NCBI GenBank assembly: GCA_963821755.1
Contig: CAWGEX010000002.1
Span: 952,552 to 1,016,551, forward strand
DNA from: Bog-473 sp963821755
Lineage (GTDB): Bacteria; Actinomycetota; Acidimicrobiia; Acidimicrobiales; RAAP-2
Length of the DNA stretch: 64,000 nt
Reading direction: 5' to 3'
The notes beneath the pieces are model-generated. The model made no database searches, was not told where the DNA came from, and worked only from the letters and a program-made list of their open reading frames with translations. The stretch's first letter is position 1. Each line of letters starts with the position of its first letter. Both the position numbers and the translations under genes were made by a program. Positions 35,278-44,394 of the stretch are shown piece after piece.

Positions 35278-35910
35278 GTGGTGACGCTGCACCAAGATGA
35301 CGATGACGCCCTGGACGCCACGGCGGCCGCCCTGCGCGCCGGCGGCGTGGTGGTCATCCCGACCGACACGGTCTACGGGTTGGCCGCGCTCCCCTCGGAC
35401 GAGGTAGCCGTGCGGGCGATCTACCTGGCCAAGGGCCGTCCCGAGGGGATGCCTCTCCCGGTCCTGGTCGCTTCCCTGGCTCAGGCGCGCCGGCTCGGCG
35501 TCGAGCTGACCGGCGCCGCCGAGGCGCTGGCCGATCGGTGGTGGCCCGGGCCGCTCACCATGGTGTTGGGATTCTCCCTCGGTTCGGGCCGGCCGTCGTG
35601 GCTGGCCGGCCGGGACGAAGTGGCCGTCCGGGTCCCCCGGCACCGCTTCCTGCTGGCGCTGCTGGAGTCGGTGGGTGCGTTGGTCGTCACCAGCGCCAAC
35701 CCGCACGGCGCAACGACCCCGGCCACCGGGGGTGCGGTGGCGGACCTCCTCGGCCAGCGGGTGGACCTCATCATTGACGGCGGCGCCCTCGACGGTGATC
35801 CTTCGACCCTGGTCAACGTGCGGCCCGGCCACTACGGCATCGAGCGGGAGGGAACGCTCCCGGCGGCCGCGATCGAGGCCACGCTGGCCGAGGCCACGAG
35901 GGCCCCATGA
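35278..35910 (+). CDS. tsaC: Threonylcarbamoyl-AMP synthase (TsaC/Sua5 family)
   Basis: A 210-residue YrdC-domain enzyme that makes threonylcarbamoyl-AMP from threonine, bicarbonate and ATP for tRNA t6A37. Seen: VVVIPTDTVYGLAALPSDEVAVRAIYLAKGRP, LADRWWPGPLTMVL, and TSANPHGATTP. The C-terminal Sua5 domain is absent, so this is the short TsaC type. Two consecutive GTG codons (35278, 35281) after GGGAG are the likely start. It overlaps tsaD by 4 bases. Confidence 0.92.
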   Translation: MVTLHQDDDDALDATAAALRAGGVVVIPTDTVYGLAALPSDEVAVRAIYLAKGRPEGMPLPVLVASLAQARRLGVELTGAAEALADRWWPGPLTMVLGFSLGSGRPSWLAGRDEVAVRVPRHRFLLALLESVGALVVTSANPHGATTPATGGAVADLLGQRVDLIIDGGALDGDPSTLVNVRPGHYGIEREGTLPAAAIEATLAEATRAP

Positions 35911-36905
35911 GCGGCCTGATCCTGGCCATCGAGACCTCGTGCGACGAGACGGCGGCGGCCGTGATCGATGACGCCTTGGAGGTGCGTTCGTCGGTGGTGG
36001 CCAGCCAGATCGACCTCCATGCCCCGTTCGGTGGGGTGGTGCCCGAACTGGCCAGCCGTTCGCACCTCGAGCTCATCACGACCATCGTCGCCGAGGCCCT
36101 GACCGAGGCCGGCGTCTCCGGGGCCGACCTCGGCGCCATCGCCGTGACGTCGGGTCCCGGCCTGGTCGGCGCCCTTCTGGTGGGCATCGCCGCGGCCAAG
36201 GCGCTGGCGCTGGGGTGGGGCGTTCCCGTGGTGGGCGTCAATCATCTGGAGGGCCACCTGGCCAGCGTGTATCTGGCCCGACGCGATGTCCCCTTCCCGC
36301 ACACCGCCCTCCTGGTCTCGGGTGGACACTGCATGCTGACCCGCACGGCGCGCCCGGGTTCCTACACCTTGCTCGGCGAGACGGTGGACGACTCCATCGG
36401 CGAGGCCTACGACAAGGTGGCGCGCTACCTGGGGTTGGGCTACCCGGGCGGACCCGTCCTCGATCGACTGGCCGAGACGGGGGTGGACAACCTCGGCTTT
36501 CCCCGCCCGATGTTGCAGGACGGCTATGACTTCTCCTTCTCCGGGTTGAAGACGGCGGTCGTCAACTACGTTCGCCAGCATCCCGATTTCGTCCTGGCCG
36601 ACGTGGCGGCATCGTTCGTGGCGGCCTGCATGGACGTCCTGTGCACCAAGATCCGTCGGGCTCTCGAGGAGTTCGGGGACGAGGCGGTGGCCGTGGTGGG
36701 CGGCGTTGCCGCCAGCCCCATCCTCCGTCAGCGGGCCCAGGCCGTGGCCGATGAGTTCGGCAGCGCGCTGTTGATCCCACCGCAGTCGCTGGCCACCGAC
36801 AACGCCGCCATGATCGGCATCGCCGGCTGGCAGAAGTTCACCGCCCACGGTGGCAGTGATCCGCGGTTTGGCCCTGAACCGGACCTACGCCTCGTCTACT
36901 CGTAG
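35907..36905 (+). CDS. tsaD: tRNA N6-adenosine threonylcarbamoyltransferase TsaD
   Basis: A 332-residue Kae1/Qri7-type protein that transfers threonylcarbamoyl to A37 of ANN-decoding tRNAs. Seen: LAIETSCDETAAAVI, the metal-binding VNHLEGHLASVY (H113, H117), LVSGGHCML, GEAYDKVARYLGLGYPGGP and FSGLKTAV. The start overlaps tsaC (ATGA). The usual partners tsaB, tsaE and rimI are not adjacent. It ends at 36905 and no downstream co-oriented gene follows. Confidence 0.95.
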   Translation: MSGLILAIETSCDETAAAVIDDALEVRSSVVASQIDLHAPFGGVVPELASRSHLELITTIVAEALTEAGVSGADLGAIAVTSGPGLVGALLVGIAAAKALALGWGVPVVGVNHLEGHLASVYLARRDVPFPHTALLVSGGHCMLTRTARPGSYTLLGETVDDSIGEAYDKVARYLGLGYPGGPVLDRLAETGVDNLGFPRPMLQDGYDFSFSGLKTAVVNYVRQHPDFVLADVAASFVAACMDVLCTKIRRALEEFGDEAVAVVGGVAASPILRQRAQAVADEFGSALLIPPQSLATDNAAMIGIAGWQKFTAHGGSDPRFGPEPDLRLVYS

Positions 36906-36927
36906 TGGGGTGCGACGCCGGGCGGCG

Positions 36928-37215
36928 TCAGCGGTGTGCCGGCGTCCGCTTGCTCTGGGTGCGGCGGCCGAATCCGATCGAGGACAGGTCAAGCAGCACC
37001 CCCGCCGCCACGACGATCCAACCGAAGCCGCGGACCCCCTGGACCGGTGCGTACACCAGCGCGTAGAAGAGGGTCGTGTAGGGCAGGAGGAGGAACCCGA
37101 TGATGCCCTCCCAGCCCGAGCTGAAGGCGACGGTCAGACGATCGGTGAAGAGGTAGACGAGGGCCAGGGCGAACCGCGGAGAGATCCAGGCGACCACCGC
37201 CAGAAGACAACCCAT
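36928..37215 (-). CDS. Small two- to three-span membrane protein, unknown function
   Basis: A 95-residue protein with three hydrophobic segments (about 3-20, 38-58, 62-80) and a basic C-terminus (RRTQSKRTPAHR). It is of a type common in actinobacteria but without known function. It begins 43 bases after the fhs stop on the same strand and is convergent with tsaD. Confidence 0.65.
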   Translation of the reverse strand: MGCLLAVVAWISPRFALALVYLFTDRLTVAFSSGWEGIIGFLLLPYTTLFYALVYAPVQGVRGFGWIVVAAGVLLDLSSIGFGRRTQSKRTPAHR

Positions 37216-37257
37216 GTCCGGCTCCTCTCGTGACCCCCGACAATGTACCCAACCGGA

Positions 37258-38955
37258 TCAGTACAGGCCGACGACGTTTCCCTGGTCGTCGATGTCGATC
37301 CGTTCCGCGGCGGGACTCGATGACAGGCCCGGCATGGTGCGCATGTCGCCGCAGACCAGATAGACGAACCCGGCTCCGACGTTGGCCCGGGCCTCCCGCA
37401 CCGGGAGACGCCAACCGGTCGGCGCACCCTTGAGGAGTGGGTCCGAGGAGATCGAAAGGTGCGTCTTGGCGATGCACACGGGCAGCGAGCCAAAGCCGGC
37501 CCGCTCGTAGGTCTCCAGTTGGCGCGCCGCCGTGGGGAGGAAGTCCACCCCGTCGGCGCCGTAGACCTGCGTGGCGATGGTCTCGACCTTCTGTCGCAGT
37601 GTGAGCCCCGATTCGTAGAGCATGCGGAATTCGCTCGGCTCGTCCGCCGCCTCGACGATGGCCTCGGCCAATTCCACCGCCCCCCGGCCACCGTCGGCAA
37701 AGTGTGTGCACACGGCGGCCCGGACACCGACCGACGCCGCGATCTCCCGGATGGCCTCATGCTCGGAAGGGAAGTCCTCGGGGAAGGCATTGATGGCCAC
37801 GACCGGGGTGACGCCGTGGAGTCGGACGATGTCCAGGTGCTTGAGCAGATTGGCCGCACCCTGGTGCACCTCCTCGGGATTCTCCGCCAGCATGGCGGCG
37901 GGGAGCGGCCGGCCGGCGCGCACGCTGTGGCGCCCCGAGTGGAGCTTGAGGGCCCGCACGGTGGCCACCACCACGGCGGCATCGGGAACCAGGCCCGAGG
38001 CCCGGCACTTGATGTTGAAGAATCGCTCCGCCCCCATGTCGGCACCGAACCCGGCCTCGGTCACCAGATACTCCCCGGCGTGGATGCCGATGAGGTCGGC
38101 GATGATCGAGGAGTTGCCGTGGGCGATGTTGCCGAAGGGGCCGGCGTGCACGAGCACCGGGGTGTTCTCGATGGTCTGGAGCAGGTTGGGTTTCAGCGCC
38201 TCGCGCATCATGACCGTCATGGCGCCGGCGGCCTTGAGCTGTTCGGCCGTCACCGGCTCACCGGTGGCCGTGTAGCCCACGACAATCCGACCGAAGCGCG
38301 CCCGCAGGTCCTGCAACGACGTGGCCAAGGCAAGGATGGCCATGACCTCGGAGGCGGCGGTGATGTCGAAGCCGGACTCTCGCGGCGTGCCGTCCTCACG
38401 CGCTCCCAGTCCGCCCACGACGTTCCGGAGCGATCGGTCGTTGACGTCGAGCACGCGCCGCCAGGTGATGCTGTGCGGGTCGAGCCCCAGCGCGTTGCCG
38501 TGGTGGATGTGGTTGTCGACCATGGCGGCCAGGAGGTTGTTGGCCGCCGTCACCGCGTGGAGGTCGCCGGTGAGGTGCAGGTTGAGGGTCTCAAACGGAA
38601 CCACCTGGCTGTAGCCACCCCCGGCCGCCCCACCCTTGATGCCGAACGTGGGGCCCATGGACGCTTGGCGGATGGCGATGGTCGCCTGCCTGCCGATGAG
38701 AGCCAGCGCCTGGCCCAGGCCGACGGTCGTGGTGGTCTTGCCTTCGCCCAGAGGTGTCGGGGTGATGGCGGTGACGACGACATACCGGGCCGTGGGCCGG
38801 TCGGCCAACTCCGACACCGCGTCCAGGCTGATCTTGGCCACGTGCGCCCCGTAGTGCTCGAGGAGCTCCGGAGGCAGGCCCATCTGCCCGGCGATCTCGA
38901 CGATGGGGCGAAGCGAGGCTTGGCGAGCGATCTCCAGAGCCGGAACGGTGGTCAC
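37258..38955 (-). CDS. fhs: Formate-tetrahydrofolate ligase
   Basis: A 565-residue enzyme making 10-formyl-THF from formate, THF and ATP. Seen: the P-loop TPTPLGEGKTTTTVGLGQAL (about 65-84), RQASMGPTFGIKGGAAGGGYSQV, and GPFGNIAHGNSS. Length agrees with the family. ATG start at 38955. It supplies one-carbon units for purines; its presence with no acetyl-CoA pathway genes nearby says nothing about acetogenesis. Confidence 0.95.
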   Translation of the reverse strand: MTTVPALEIARQASLRPIVEIAGQMGLPPELLEHYGAHVAKISLDAVSELADRPTARYVVVTAITPTPLGEGKTTTTVGLGQALALIGRQATIAIRQASMGPTFGIKGGAAGGGYSQVVPFETLNLHLTGDLHAVTAANNLLAAMVDNHIHHGNALGLDPHSITWRRVLDVNDRSLRNVVGGLGAREDGTPRESGFDITAASEVMAILALATSLQDLRARFGRIVVGYTATGEPVTAEQLKAAGAMTVMMREALKPNLLQTIENTPVLVHAGPFGNIAHGNSSIIADLIGIHAGEYLVTEAGFGADMGAERFFNIKCRASGLVPDAAVVVATVRALKLHSGRHSVRAGRPLPAAMLAENPEEVHQGAANLLKHLDIVRLHGVTPVVAINAFPEDFPSEHEAIREIAASVGVRAAVCTHFADGGRGAVELAEAIVEAADEPSEFRMLYESGLTLRQKVETIATQVYGADGVDFLPTAARQLETYERAGFGSLPVCIAKTHLSISSDPLLKGAPTGWRLPVREARANVGAGFVYLVCGDMRTMPGLSSSPAAERIDIDDQGNVVGLY

Positions 38956-39143
38956 GTCATCACCCCGGTGATGGGTCCGATGATGGGCCCGATGGTGCGC
39001 GCGATGGTGGGCCCGCCGTCGAGGAAGGTCCCAGAGGTGCGATTCATCCCGTGCATCATGCCTCGTCCCGCCGATTGACAGGTTTCGAGCGCCCCCCGAG
39101 ATAGATCTCGGTGGACCCGAAGGATCTTTCGTAACGTGATCGC

Positions 39144-41285
39144 ATGGGGGACAAAAGACGAGGGGCCGCGGGTACGCTCGCGCTTCGAAGCGTCACCAGA
39201 CTCGGTGCGCTCAGTTCACTAGCTGCGCTCGTCGCGCTGGTCGGCCTGGTCGCCCCGGCTCCGCTGGCCGGGTCAGCGGCCGATGCCATCTCGGCGACGC
39301 CGTACACCTGCACGTTCAACGTCTCGACCGACGCCATCACGGGGGCCTACGGCACGGCTTCGGCTATCGGGTGGGCGGGCAACGGCCAAGGCGTCACCAC
39401 CTGTCTGGGTGGCGCGTTCTACGTGCAAGACGGCATCAACCAAGCGTTCGGATTCGGTATCTACTCCGGCAGTCCCACCACGTGGGTCGACGCCGAGGGG
39501 TACCTCCCCGCCCAGATCACCACCTTCGGGTACCGGGGGGCCACGGTGGCCATCACCGAGTTTGCCGACCAGGTGACGCTCGGGGGCAACGCCTACGTCG
39601 CCGTCTACAGCCGGGTGGAGGTCACCAACTCCACCGACCACGCCGTCACCGCCGACCCCGAGCCGTCGCCTGGGCTGATCCCTCTCGTCACGGGTCCCAC
39701 CAGCGTCAGGCCGCACAGCTCGGTCGCGCACGACTACGTCCTGGCCGTCGATCGCTTCGGGAATGCCTATCCATGGCCGTCGGCTCAATCACTGGTCGGT
39801 GCGGGCGGGTTCAATCAACACTTCGCCCACATGCGGGCCTTCTGGAACGGTCAACTGGCCCACATTGCCGGCGTGCGCGTTCCCGATGCCCGGCTCGACG
39901 ACGCCTATCGAAGTGGGTTCATCTCCACGCAGATCGCCCGAAGTGGGAACGCTTTGAACACGGGCGTCAATGGCTATGGTGCTGAATTCAGCCATGACGT
40001 CATCGGGATTCTGGCCAACCTCTTTACCCAGGGCGACTACGAGAACGCCCAGGCTCTTCTCCTCGAGGCCCAGCACGTGGTGGGTGCTCAAGGTCAGTAC
40101 GAGGACGGGATCTGGACGTACTCGTGGCCGTGGGCCATCTACCTGATGAAGACCGGAGATCTCACATTCGTCAAGGCGAATTTCTCCACGCCCGGCCCGG
40201 CCGGAGCGACCCAGCCGAGCATTGAACAAACGGCTCATGCCATTGCCGCCGATCGGACGGGTCCCGACGGGATCATGGGCGTCACCAACGACATCGACTC
40301 CGACGGCTACTGGACCGTCGATGACTACGAGGCACTGATGGGACTGGCGGCCTACCGCTATCTGGCGCAACAGGTGGGGGACACCGGAGAGGAGCAGTGG
40401 GCCACCAGCCAGTACGACAGCCTCCTGGCGTCGACCAACCAAGTTCTCTCCGCCACGATCATGCAGTATCACCTCTCCTACATCCCGTGTTCCATGGTCC
40501 AACCCAATACGGCGAACCGATGCAAGAACCCGCAGGACGCCAACTGGGCGGCTCCCATGCTCTTCGGTCGATGGGCCTGGGACGCCCCGCTCTTCGGCGC
40601 GCCGGTCTCCGGGCCGGGAATCACCTCCATCGATGCGACGTACGCCTACGGGTTCACCCGTCTCAAGGGTCTGCTTCCGGCCGACACCTTCGGGGGCTAT
40701 CCGTCGGATTTCTATTCGACCGCCTACAACGCGGGCTACGGCAGCTGGGGGCTGGCCAGCACGGCCTATCGCGACCAGGGCATCGTGGGCTATGAGTTCA
40801 TGATCACCAACAGCCAGAGCGGGCCGTACTCCTGGTGGGAGAGCGCGTCGGCACCGTCGTCGACGTCGCCGTGGGTGGGCCGCCACCCGGCGTCCGGTCA
40901 GGGGTCCTCCCCTCACGCCTGGGGCATGGCGAATGCCAACAAGGTTCTGCTGGACTCGCTTTTGGCTCAGGAATCCAACGGCGACCTGATGGTGGGCCGG
41001 GGTGTCCCGGACGGCTGGGTTTCCGCCGGAGGGACCATGTCGGTGAGCAACTTCCCCACCACGGACGGCCACAGGCTCGGAGCCACCATCTCGCCGCGCC
41101 ACGGTTCGGTGACATTGACGCTCACTGGCTCTGCCCCCACCGGAGCGGTGCTGTTCGAACTGCGGGCGTTCGTCAACAACATCGCCGCCACCACTTCGGG
41201 CAGCATCGACCAGAAGAGCGGGACCGTACGGGTGGCGAGCGGCGTGCGGCGGGTGACCGTTCGTATGCGTCACAACCCTTCGTGA
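39144..41285 (+). CDS. Secreted six-hairpin-glycosidase-like protein
   Basis: A 713-residue exported protein. The N-terminal basic region plus hydrophobic stretch (RLGALSSLAALVALVGLV) and a likely cleavage near LAGSAADA form a signal peptide. An N-terminal beta-rich domain precedes a central helical region with DGIWTYSWPWAIYLMKTGD, DSDGYWTVDDYEALMGLAAY and GYGSWGLASTAYRDQG, resembling (alpha/alpha)6 glycosidases. A small C-terminal beta domain follows (TLTLTGSAPTGAVLFEL). Candidate catalytic acids are in the DSDGYWTVDDYE region, but I cannot name the family or substrate. Confidence 0.7.
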   Translation: MGDKRRGAAGTLALRSVTRLGALSSLAALVALVGLVAPAPLAGSAADAISATPYTCTFNVSTDAITGAYGTASAIGWAGNGQGVTTCLGGAFYVQDGINQAFGFGIYSGSPTTWVDAEGYLPAQITTFGYRGATVAITEFADQVTLGGNAYVAVYSRVEVTNSTDHAVTADPEPSPGLIPLVTGPTSVRPHSSVAHDYVLAVDRFGNAYPWPSAQSLVGAGGFNQHFAHMRAFWNGQLAHIAGVRVPDARLDDAYRSGFISTQIARSGNALNTGVNGYGAEFSHDVIGILANLFTQGDYENAQALLLEAQHVVGAQGQYEDGIWTYSWPWAIYLMKTGDLTFVKANFSTPGPAGATQPSIEQTAHAIAADRTGPDGIMGVTNDIDSDGYWTVDDYEALMGLAAYRYLAQQVGDTGEEQWATSQYDSLLASTNQVLSATIMQYHLSYIPCSMVQPNTANRCKNPQDANWAAPMLFGRWAWDAPLFGAPVSGPGITSIDATYAYGFTRLKGLLPADTFGGYPSDFYSTAYNAGYGSWGLASTAYRDQGIVGYEFMITNSQSGPYSWWESASAPSSTSPWVGRHPASGQGSSPHAWGMANANKVLLDSLLAQESNGDLMVGRGVPDGWVSAGGTMSVSNFPTTDGHRLGATISPRHGSVTLTLTGSAPTGAVLFELRAFVNNIAATTSGSIDQKSGTVRVASGVRRVTVRMRHNPS

Positions 41286-41324
41286 AAGAGATCCGACCAC
41301 CCGACCACCGCTGCAAGGAGTGCC

Positions 41325-41747
41325 GTGACTGCTGAAGCCAACAAAGAGATCGTCCGCCAGTTCTGGCAGGCACTGTACGACCGAGATTGGGACGGCATCG
41401 CCGGCTACTTCGTCGAGGACAGCGAATACACCGACGTTCCCTCGCCGGCGGACGACGTGGCGCGGGGTCCCGAGCTCATCGTGGCCCGCCTGCGGCTCGG
41501 GCTCGAGCGCATCTCGGGCTACCAGCACGAGCTGCGGCTGATGGTGGCCGAGGGCGACACGGTAGTGACCGAGCACGCCGAGACGTGGCACTGGCACACG
41601 GGCGAACAGGTGACGCTGCCCTTCGTCTCGGTCCAGGAGCTGCGGGGCGGCTCGATTGTCCGCTGGTGGGACTACTGGGACCTGCAGACGCTGATGAACG
41701 CTGCGCCGGCGTGGTGGGTGGAGCACATCATGCAGGGCTACACCTGA
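41325..41747 (+). CDS. SnoaL/NTF2-like fold protein
   Basis: A 140-residue NTF2-superfamily protein, close to the limonene-epoxide-hydrolase/SnoaL-like branch: NKEIVRQFWQALYDRDWDGIAGYFVEDSEYTDVP, then VVTEHAETWHWHTGEQVTLPFVSVQEL and WWDYWDLQTLM. GTG start with AAGGAG 4 bases upstream. Reaction unknown. It is convergent with the SDR gene and follows the secreted protein by 40 bases. Confidence 0.8.
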   Translation: MTAEANKEIVRQFWQALYDRDWDGIAGYFVEDSEYTDVPSPADDVARGPELIVARLRLGLERISGYQHELRLMVAEGDTVVTEHAETWHWHTGEQVTLPFVSVQELRGGSIVRWWDYWDLQTLMNAAPAWWVEHIMQGYT

Positions 41748-41776
41748 GATCCGAGCGTGCCTCGGCCTTCGCCCGA

Positions 41777-42607
41777 TCAGTCTTCGAGGTTCTGAACCAT
41801 ATCGACCATCGACTGGCCGGTCAGCCGGAACATGGTCTCGTCGTCGGATTGACGCCACAGGTCGAGCAGACCGACCGACAGTGGATCGCATCCGTACCGC
41901 ATCGGTCCGGTGTCATTGAGAATGGCGTCGACGATCAGTGACGCGGCGTCAGCCGGCGGTGCCACCTGTGGGTCGGCCGTTTCGCGGCGCAGGCTGGCCG
42001 CCAGTTCAGCCATGGGCCGGTACCGGGCGAAGCGAGCGGCCACCGGTTCGCTCTTGCTCAATTGGAACATGTCGGTGTCGATGGGACCGGGGAGGATCTC
42101 GACCACGCGAATGCCCGACGGAGCCACCTCGACGCGGAGACTGTCCCCAAAGGCCGAGACCGCTGCCTTGCTGGCGCGGTACGTCGAATAGAAGGGGACG
42201 CTGGCCAGGATCGATGACGAAGACACGTTGCAGACAACAGCCGGCCGATGAGCGCGCAGGGTCGGGATGGCCGCCATGGTGACGCCAACCAGCCCCACCA
42301 CGTTTGTCTCGAACACCCTGCGCCAGTCATCCAGATCGCTGTGCTCGACCGGCAGGTAGTCGGAGTCAATGCCGGCATTGTTCACCAGCACCCGGAGATC
42401 GCCCGGTATCTCATAGGTGGTCGGGTCGGTCACGTCCAAGCGGCGGACGGTGAGACGCCCGGTCGTCTCGCCCGGCAGATCGGCCCCTTGCTCGGGATTG
42501 CGCATGGTCGCCACCGTCTCGAAGCCCCGGTTCGCCAGCGCGATGGCGATCGCCCTTCCGATACCTCTGCTGGCCCCGGTGACGAGCGCGCTGCCTCCAA
42601 CTTCCAT
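41777..42607 (-). CDS. Short-chain dehydrogenase/reductase
   Basis: A 276-residue classical SDR. The cofactor loop is VTGASRGIGRAIAIALANRG (TGxxxGIG, residues 10-17), the serine is in NVSSSSILASVPF, and the catalytic pair YSTYRASKAAV (YxxxK) follows; LVNNAGIDSD is the usual structural motif. The arginine after the second strand (MRNPEQG) suggests NADPH preference. The substrate is unknown. Confidence 0.9.
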   Translation of the reverse strand: MEVGGSALVTGASRGIGRAIAIALANRGFETVATMRNPEQGADLPGETTGRLTVRRLDVTDPTTYEIPGDLRVLVNNAGIDSDYLPVEHSDLDDWRRVFETNVVGLVGVTMAAIPTLRAHRPAVVCNVSSSSILASVPFYSTYRASKAAVSAFGDSLRVEVAPSGIRVVEILPGPIDTDMFQLSKSEPVAARFARYRPMAELAASLRRETADPQVAPPADAASLIVDAILNDTGPMRYGCDPLSVGLLDLWRQSDDETMFRLTGQSMVDMVQNLED

Positions 42608-42713
42608 GTTCCGCTCCTTCGCCCACGTGGTGACCGGGAAATGGAATCCCGATGGACCCCGTCGTCACCTTGTCACATTGCGGCGACCCCGACCGGATTC
42701 CGAGCGCGACCGT

Positions 42714-43355
42714 TCACACCCCGACGAATCGATTGCTCAGGTCACCCCGCAATCGGCCGGCGGGCAACTTTCGGCCGCTCAAGACGAGCGCCAGATCCTG
42801 GGCTTGCCCCACCACCGGGTCACCGGACCCGAACGACCACGCCATGTCGTCGGCCCGCAGGGCGATCTCGCCCAGATCGGCGCCGAAGTACTTGACGGTC
42901 TTGGGCTTCGAAATCGAACCGAGGACGATGCGCAGGCGCTCTTCGGGGACCTTCCGGTCGAGACCGAGTGCCACGGTGATGTCGAGGCCGTGGATGACGT
43001 CGTGCACCAGCGCACCCTCGAGTCCGCCACCCGGTGGCCGCCACGGGTTCTGGGCATTGTCTGCCAGCGCCGCCACGAGCTCGCCTGTCGGCATCGAGGC
43101 ATCGCGGTGGGCACACCGGTCCGCCATCCGGTTGAAACGTCCCCGGTCCTTGATGACTTCGATCACAAATCGTCGGGTCGAATATCGAAATGGCATGGTC
43201 ATGTGGGCCACCACTTCGCGTACCCTCCATCCGGCGCAGAGCGACTGAGCGTCCCAGGAATCGGGTGACAGACCGACCAATACCTCCGCCAGTTCGGTTC
43301 GTTCGGCCGCGATCTCATCCATCAGCGCGGCATGGTCGACATCTCGGGATCTCAT
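42714..43355 (-). CDS. Mycothiol-dependent maleylpyruvate isomerase/DinB-like protein
   Basis: A 213-residue protein with the N-terminal DinB-like four-helix pattern of the actinobacterial TIGR03083/MDMPI family: ERTELAEVLVGLSPDSWDAQSLCAGWRVREVVAHM and HDVIHGLDITVALG. Histidines in these segments are the usual metal ligands. Many members are named maleylpyruvate isomerase by similarity only. ATG at 43355 overlaps the AHSA1 gene by 4 bases; it is the last gene of the arsR operon. Confidence 0.82.
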   Translation of the reverse strand: MRSRDVDHAALMDEIAAERTELAEVLVGLSPDSWDAQSLCAGWRVREVVAHMTMPFRYSTRRFVIEVIKDRGRFNRMADRCAHRDASMPTGELVAALADNAQNPWRPPGGGLEGALVHDVIHGLDITVALGLDRKVPEERLRIVLGSISKPKTVKYFGADLGEIALRADDMAWSFGSGDPVVGQAQDLALVLSGRKLPAGRLRGDLSNRFVGV

Positions 43356-43810
43356 CGCTCGGAACCTCCTGAAATCGTCATCACGTACGACGCAAACCGA
43401 TCGAGCGAGGTCAAGAAGCCAGCTTGTGCCTCCGGACCGCGCATGGGCTCGGGCACGTTGGTCTGGCGGATGTGGATCTCCGTGCCGGCCTCGCCCAGGT
43501 CGACGAACGTCGAGGTCGTCGTCATGCCGGAGTCCGGATCGATCCACACAATTCGCTCGGGCTCCACAATCTCCACGTAGGTCGCCCGCATCGCATACTC
43601 ACTGCCATCGGCGTCGTTGACCATCACGGTTTCGAAGGCTCCACCCGGATGGGCCTCGACCTTGATGTTCTCGCGGGGCGTACTGACACCGGTCGGGCCC
43701 CAGAAGTGGGTCAGATGCTCCGGCTCGATCATGCATCGAAAGACCACCTCTCTCGGAGCAGCAAGGACACGGGTGAAGTTCAGCTCAGACTCAGTCGTGT
43801 GCTCACTCAT
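43352..43810 (-). CDS. SRPBCC/AHSA1 domain protein
   Basis: A 152-residue Aha1/CalC-type START-fold protein: LNFTRVLAAPREVVFRCMIEPEHLTHFWGP at the N-terminus and HPGGAFETVMVNDADGSEY in the middle. In bacteria such genes very often sit next to an ArsR regulator, as here (4-base ATGA overlap with the upstream arsR). Ligand unknown. Confidence 0.85.
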   Translation of the reverse strand: MSEHTTESELNFTRVLAAPREVVFRCMIEPEHLTHFWGPTGVSTPRENIKVEAHPGGAFETVMVNDADGSEYAMRATYVEIVEPERIVWIDPDSGMTTTSTFVDLGEAGTEIHIRQTNVPEPMRGPEAQAGFLTSLDRFASYVMTISGGSER

Positions 43811-44247
43811 TGATCATTTCCTTTCTGTCTCGATGAAGACCCGCGTTGGATGTCGCGCAGGTGCGCATCCAACTTGTCGAACCGCTCCGTCCAGATCCGT
43901 CGGCTCTCTTCGATCCAGTCGACGGCGGCGTCGAGTGCATCGCGCTCGAGGTGACAGGGTCGGAACTGGGCGCGCCGAGACCGCGTGATGAGCCCGCAGC
44001 GTTCGAGCACCTTGAGATGCTTGGAGATTGCGGGCAAGGTCATGTCGAAAGGCTCCGCCAGGTCGTTCACCGTGGCGTCCCCGGTGGCCAGGCGGGCGAC
44101 GATCGCCCGCCGGGTCGGGTCGGCCAACGCCGTAAACGTGGCGTCGAGTCGGTCCTCCACCAGCGTCACGGCCGCCACCGCCGGCCCGGGAAGGGGTGGC
44201 TTGTCCGTCGGAGGGTGCCCCCCGCCGCCGCTTGTTTCCACCGGCAC
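43807..44247 (-). CDS. ArsR family transcriptional regulator
   Basis: A 146-residue winged-helix repressor: DATFTALADPTRRAIVARLATGDATVNDLAEPFDMTLPAISKHLKVLERCGLITRSRRAQFR, the standard DNA-binding domain. No cysteine cluster for metal sensing is evident, as in most ArsR-AHSA1 pairs. The conserved domain begins only around residue 33; the Pro/Gly-rich leader from GTG 44247 is doubtful and a GTG about 27 codons in is an alternative. A palindrome at 44289-44304 lies just upstream and is probably its own operator. Confidence 0.88.
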   Translation of the reverse strand: MPVETSGGGGHPPTDKPPLPGPAVAAVTLVEDRLDATFTALADPTRRAIVARLATGDATVNDLAEPFDMTLPAISKHLKVLERCGLITRSRRAQFRPCHLERDALDAAVDWIEESRRIWTERFDKLDAHLRDIQRGSSSRQKGNDQ

Positions 44248-44288
44248 AGTTGCGTCGCGTCCATGACGCTACTTCACCATATGGTTAC

Positions 44289-44304
44289 TTAACTGTCAAG
44301 TTAA
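44289..44304. promoter_or_regulatory. Perfect palindrome upstream of arsR
   Basis: Arms TTAACT and AGTTAA with a GTCA centre, 42-57 bases before the arsR GTG. The AT-rich, symmetric form is typical for ArsR-type operators, suggesting autorepression of the three-gene operon. Confidence 0.65.
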
Positions 44305-44369
44305 CTCCTCACCCAGGAGGGCCAGCGGACTTTGGAACCCATCCGACAGCCCCCTCTTCTTGGCTGACA

Positions 44370-44384
44370 TAGCTAGGTTAGCTA
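44370..44384. promoter_or_regulatory. Inverted repeat upstream of the toxin-antitoxin pair
   Basis: TAGCTA occurs twice, 3 bases apart, and is itself self-complementary. The site ends 10 bases before the antitoxin ATG. Antitoxins of this class bind such sites to repress their own operon. Confidence 0.55.
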
Positions 44385-44394
44385 ACTGTGTCAA

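Noticed and set aside
39789..41891. 700-codon minus-strand frame opposite the secreted GH-like gene
   Set aside because: No motif; the plus strand has a signal peptide and conserved aromatic-rich glycosidase-like blocks.
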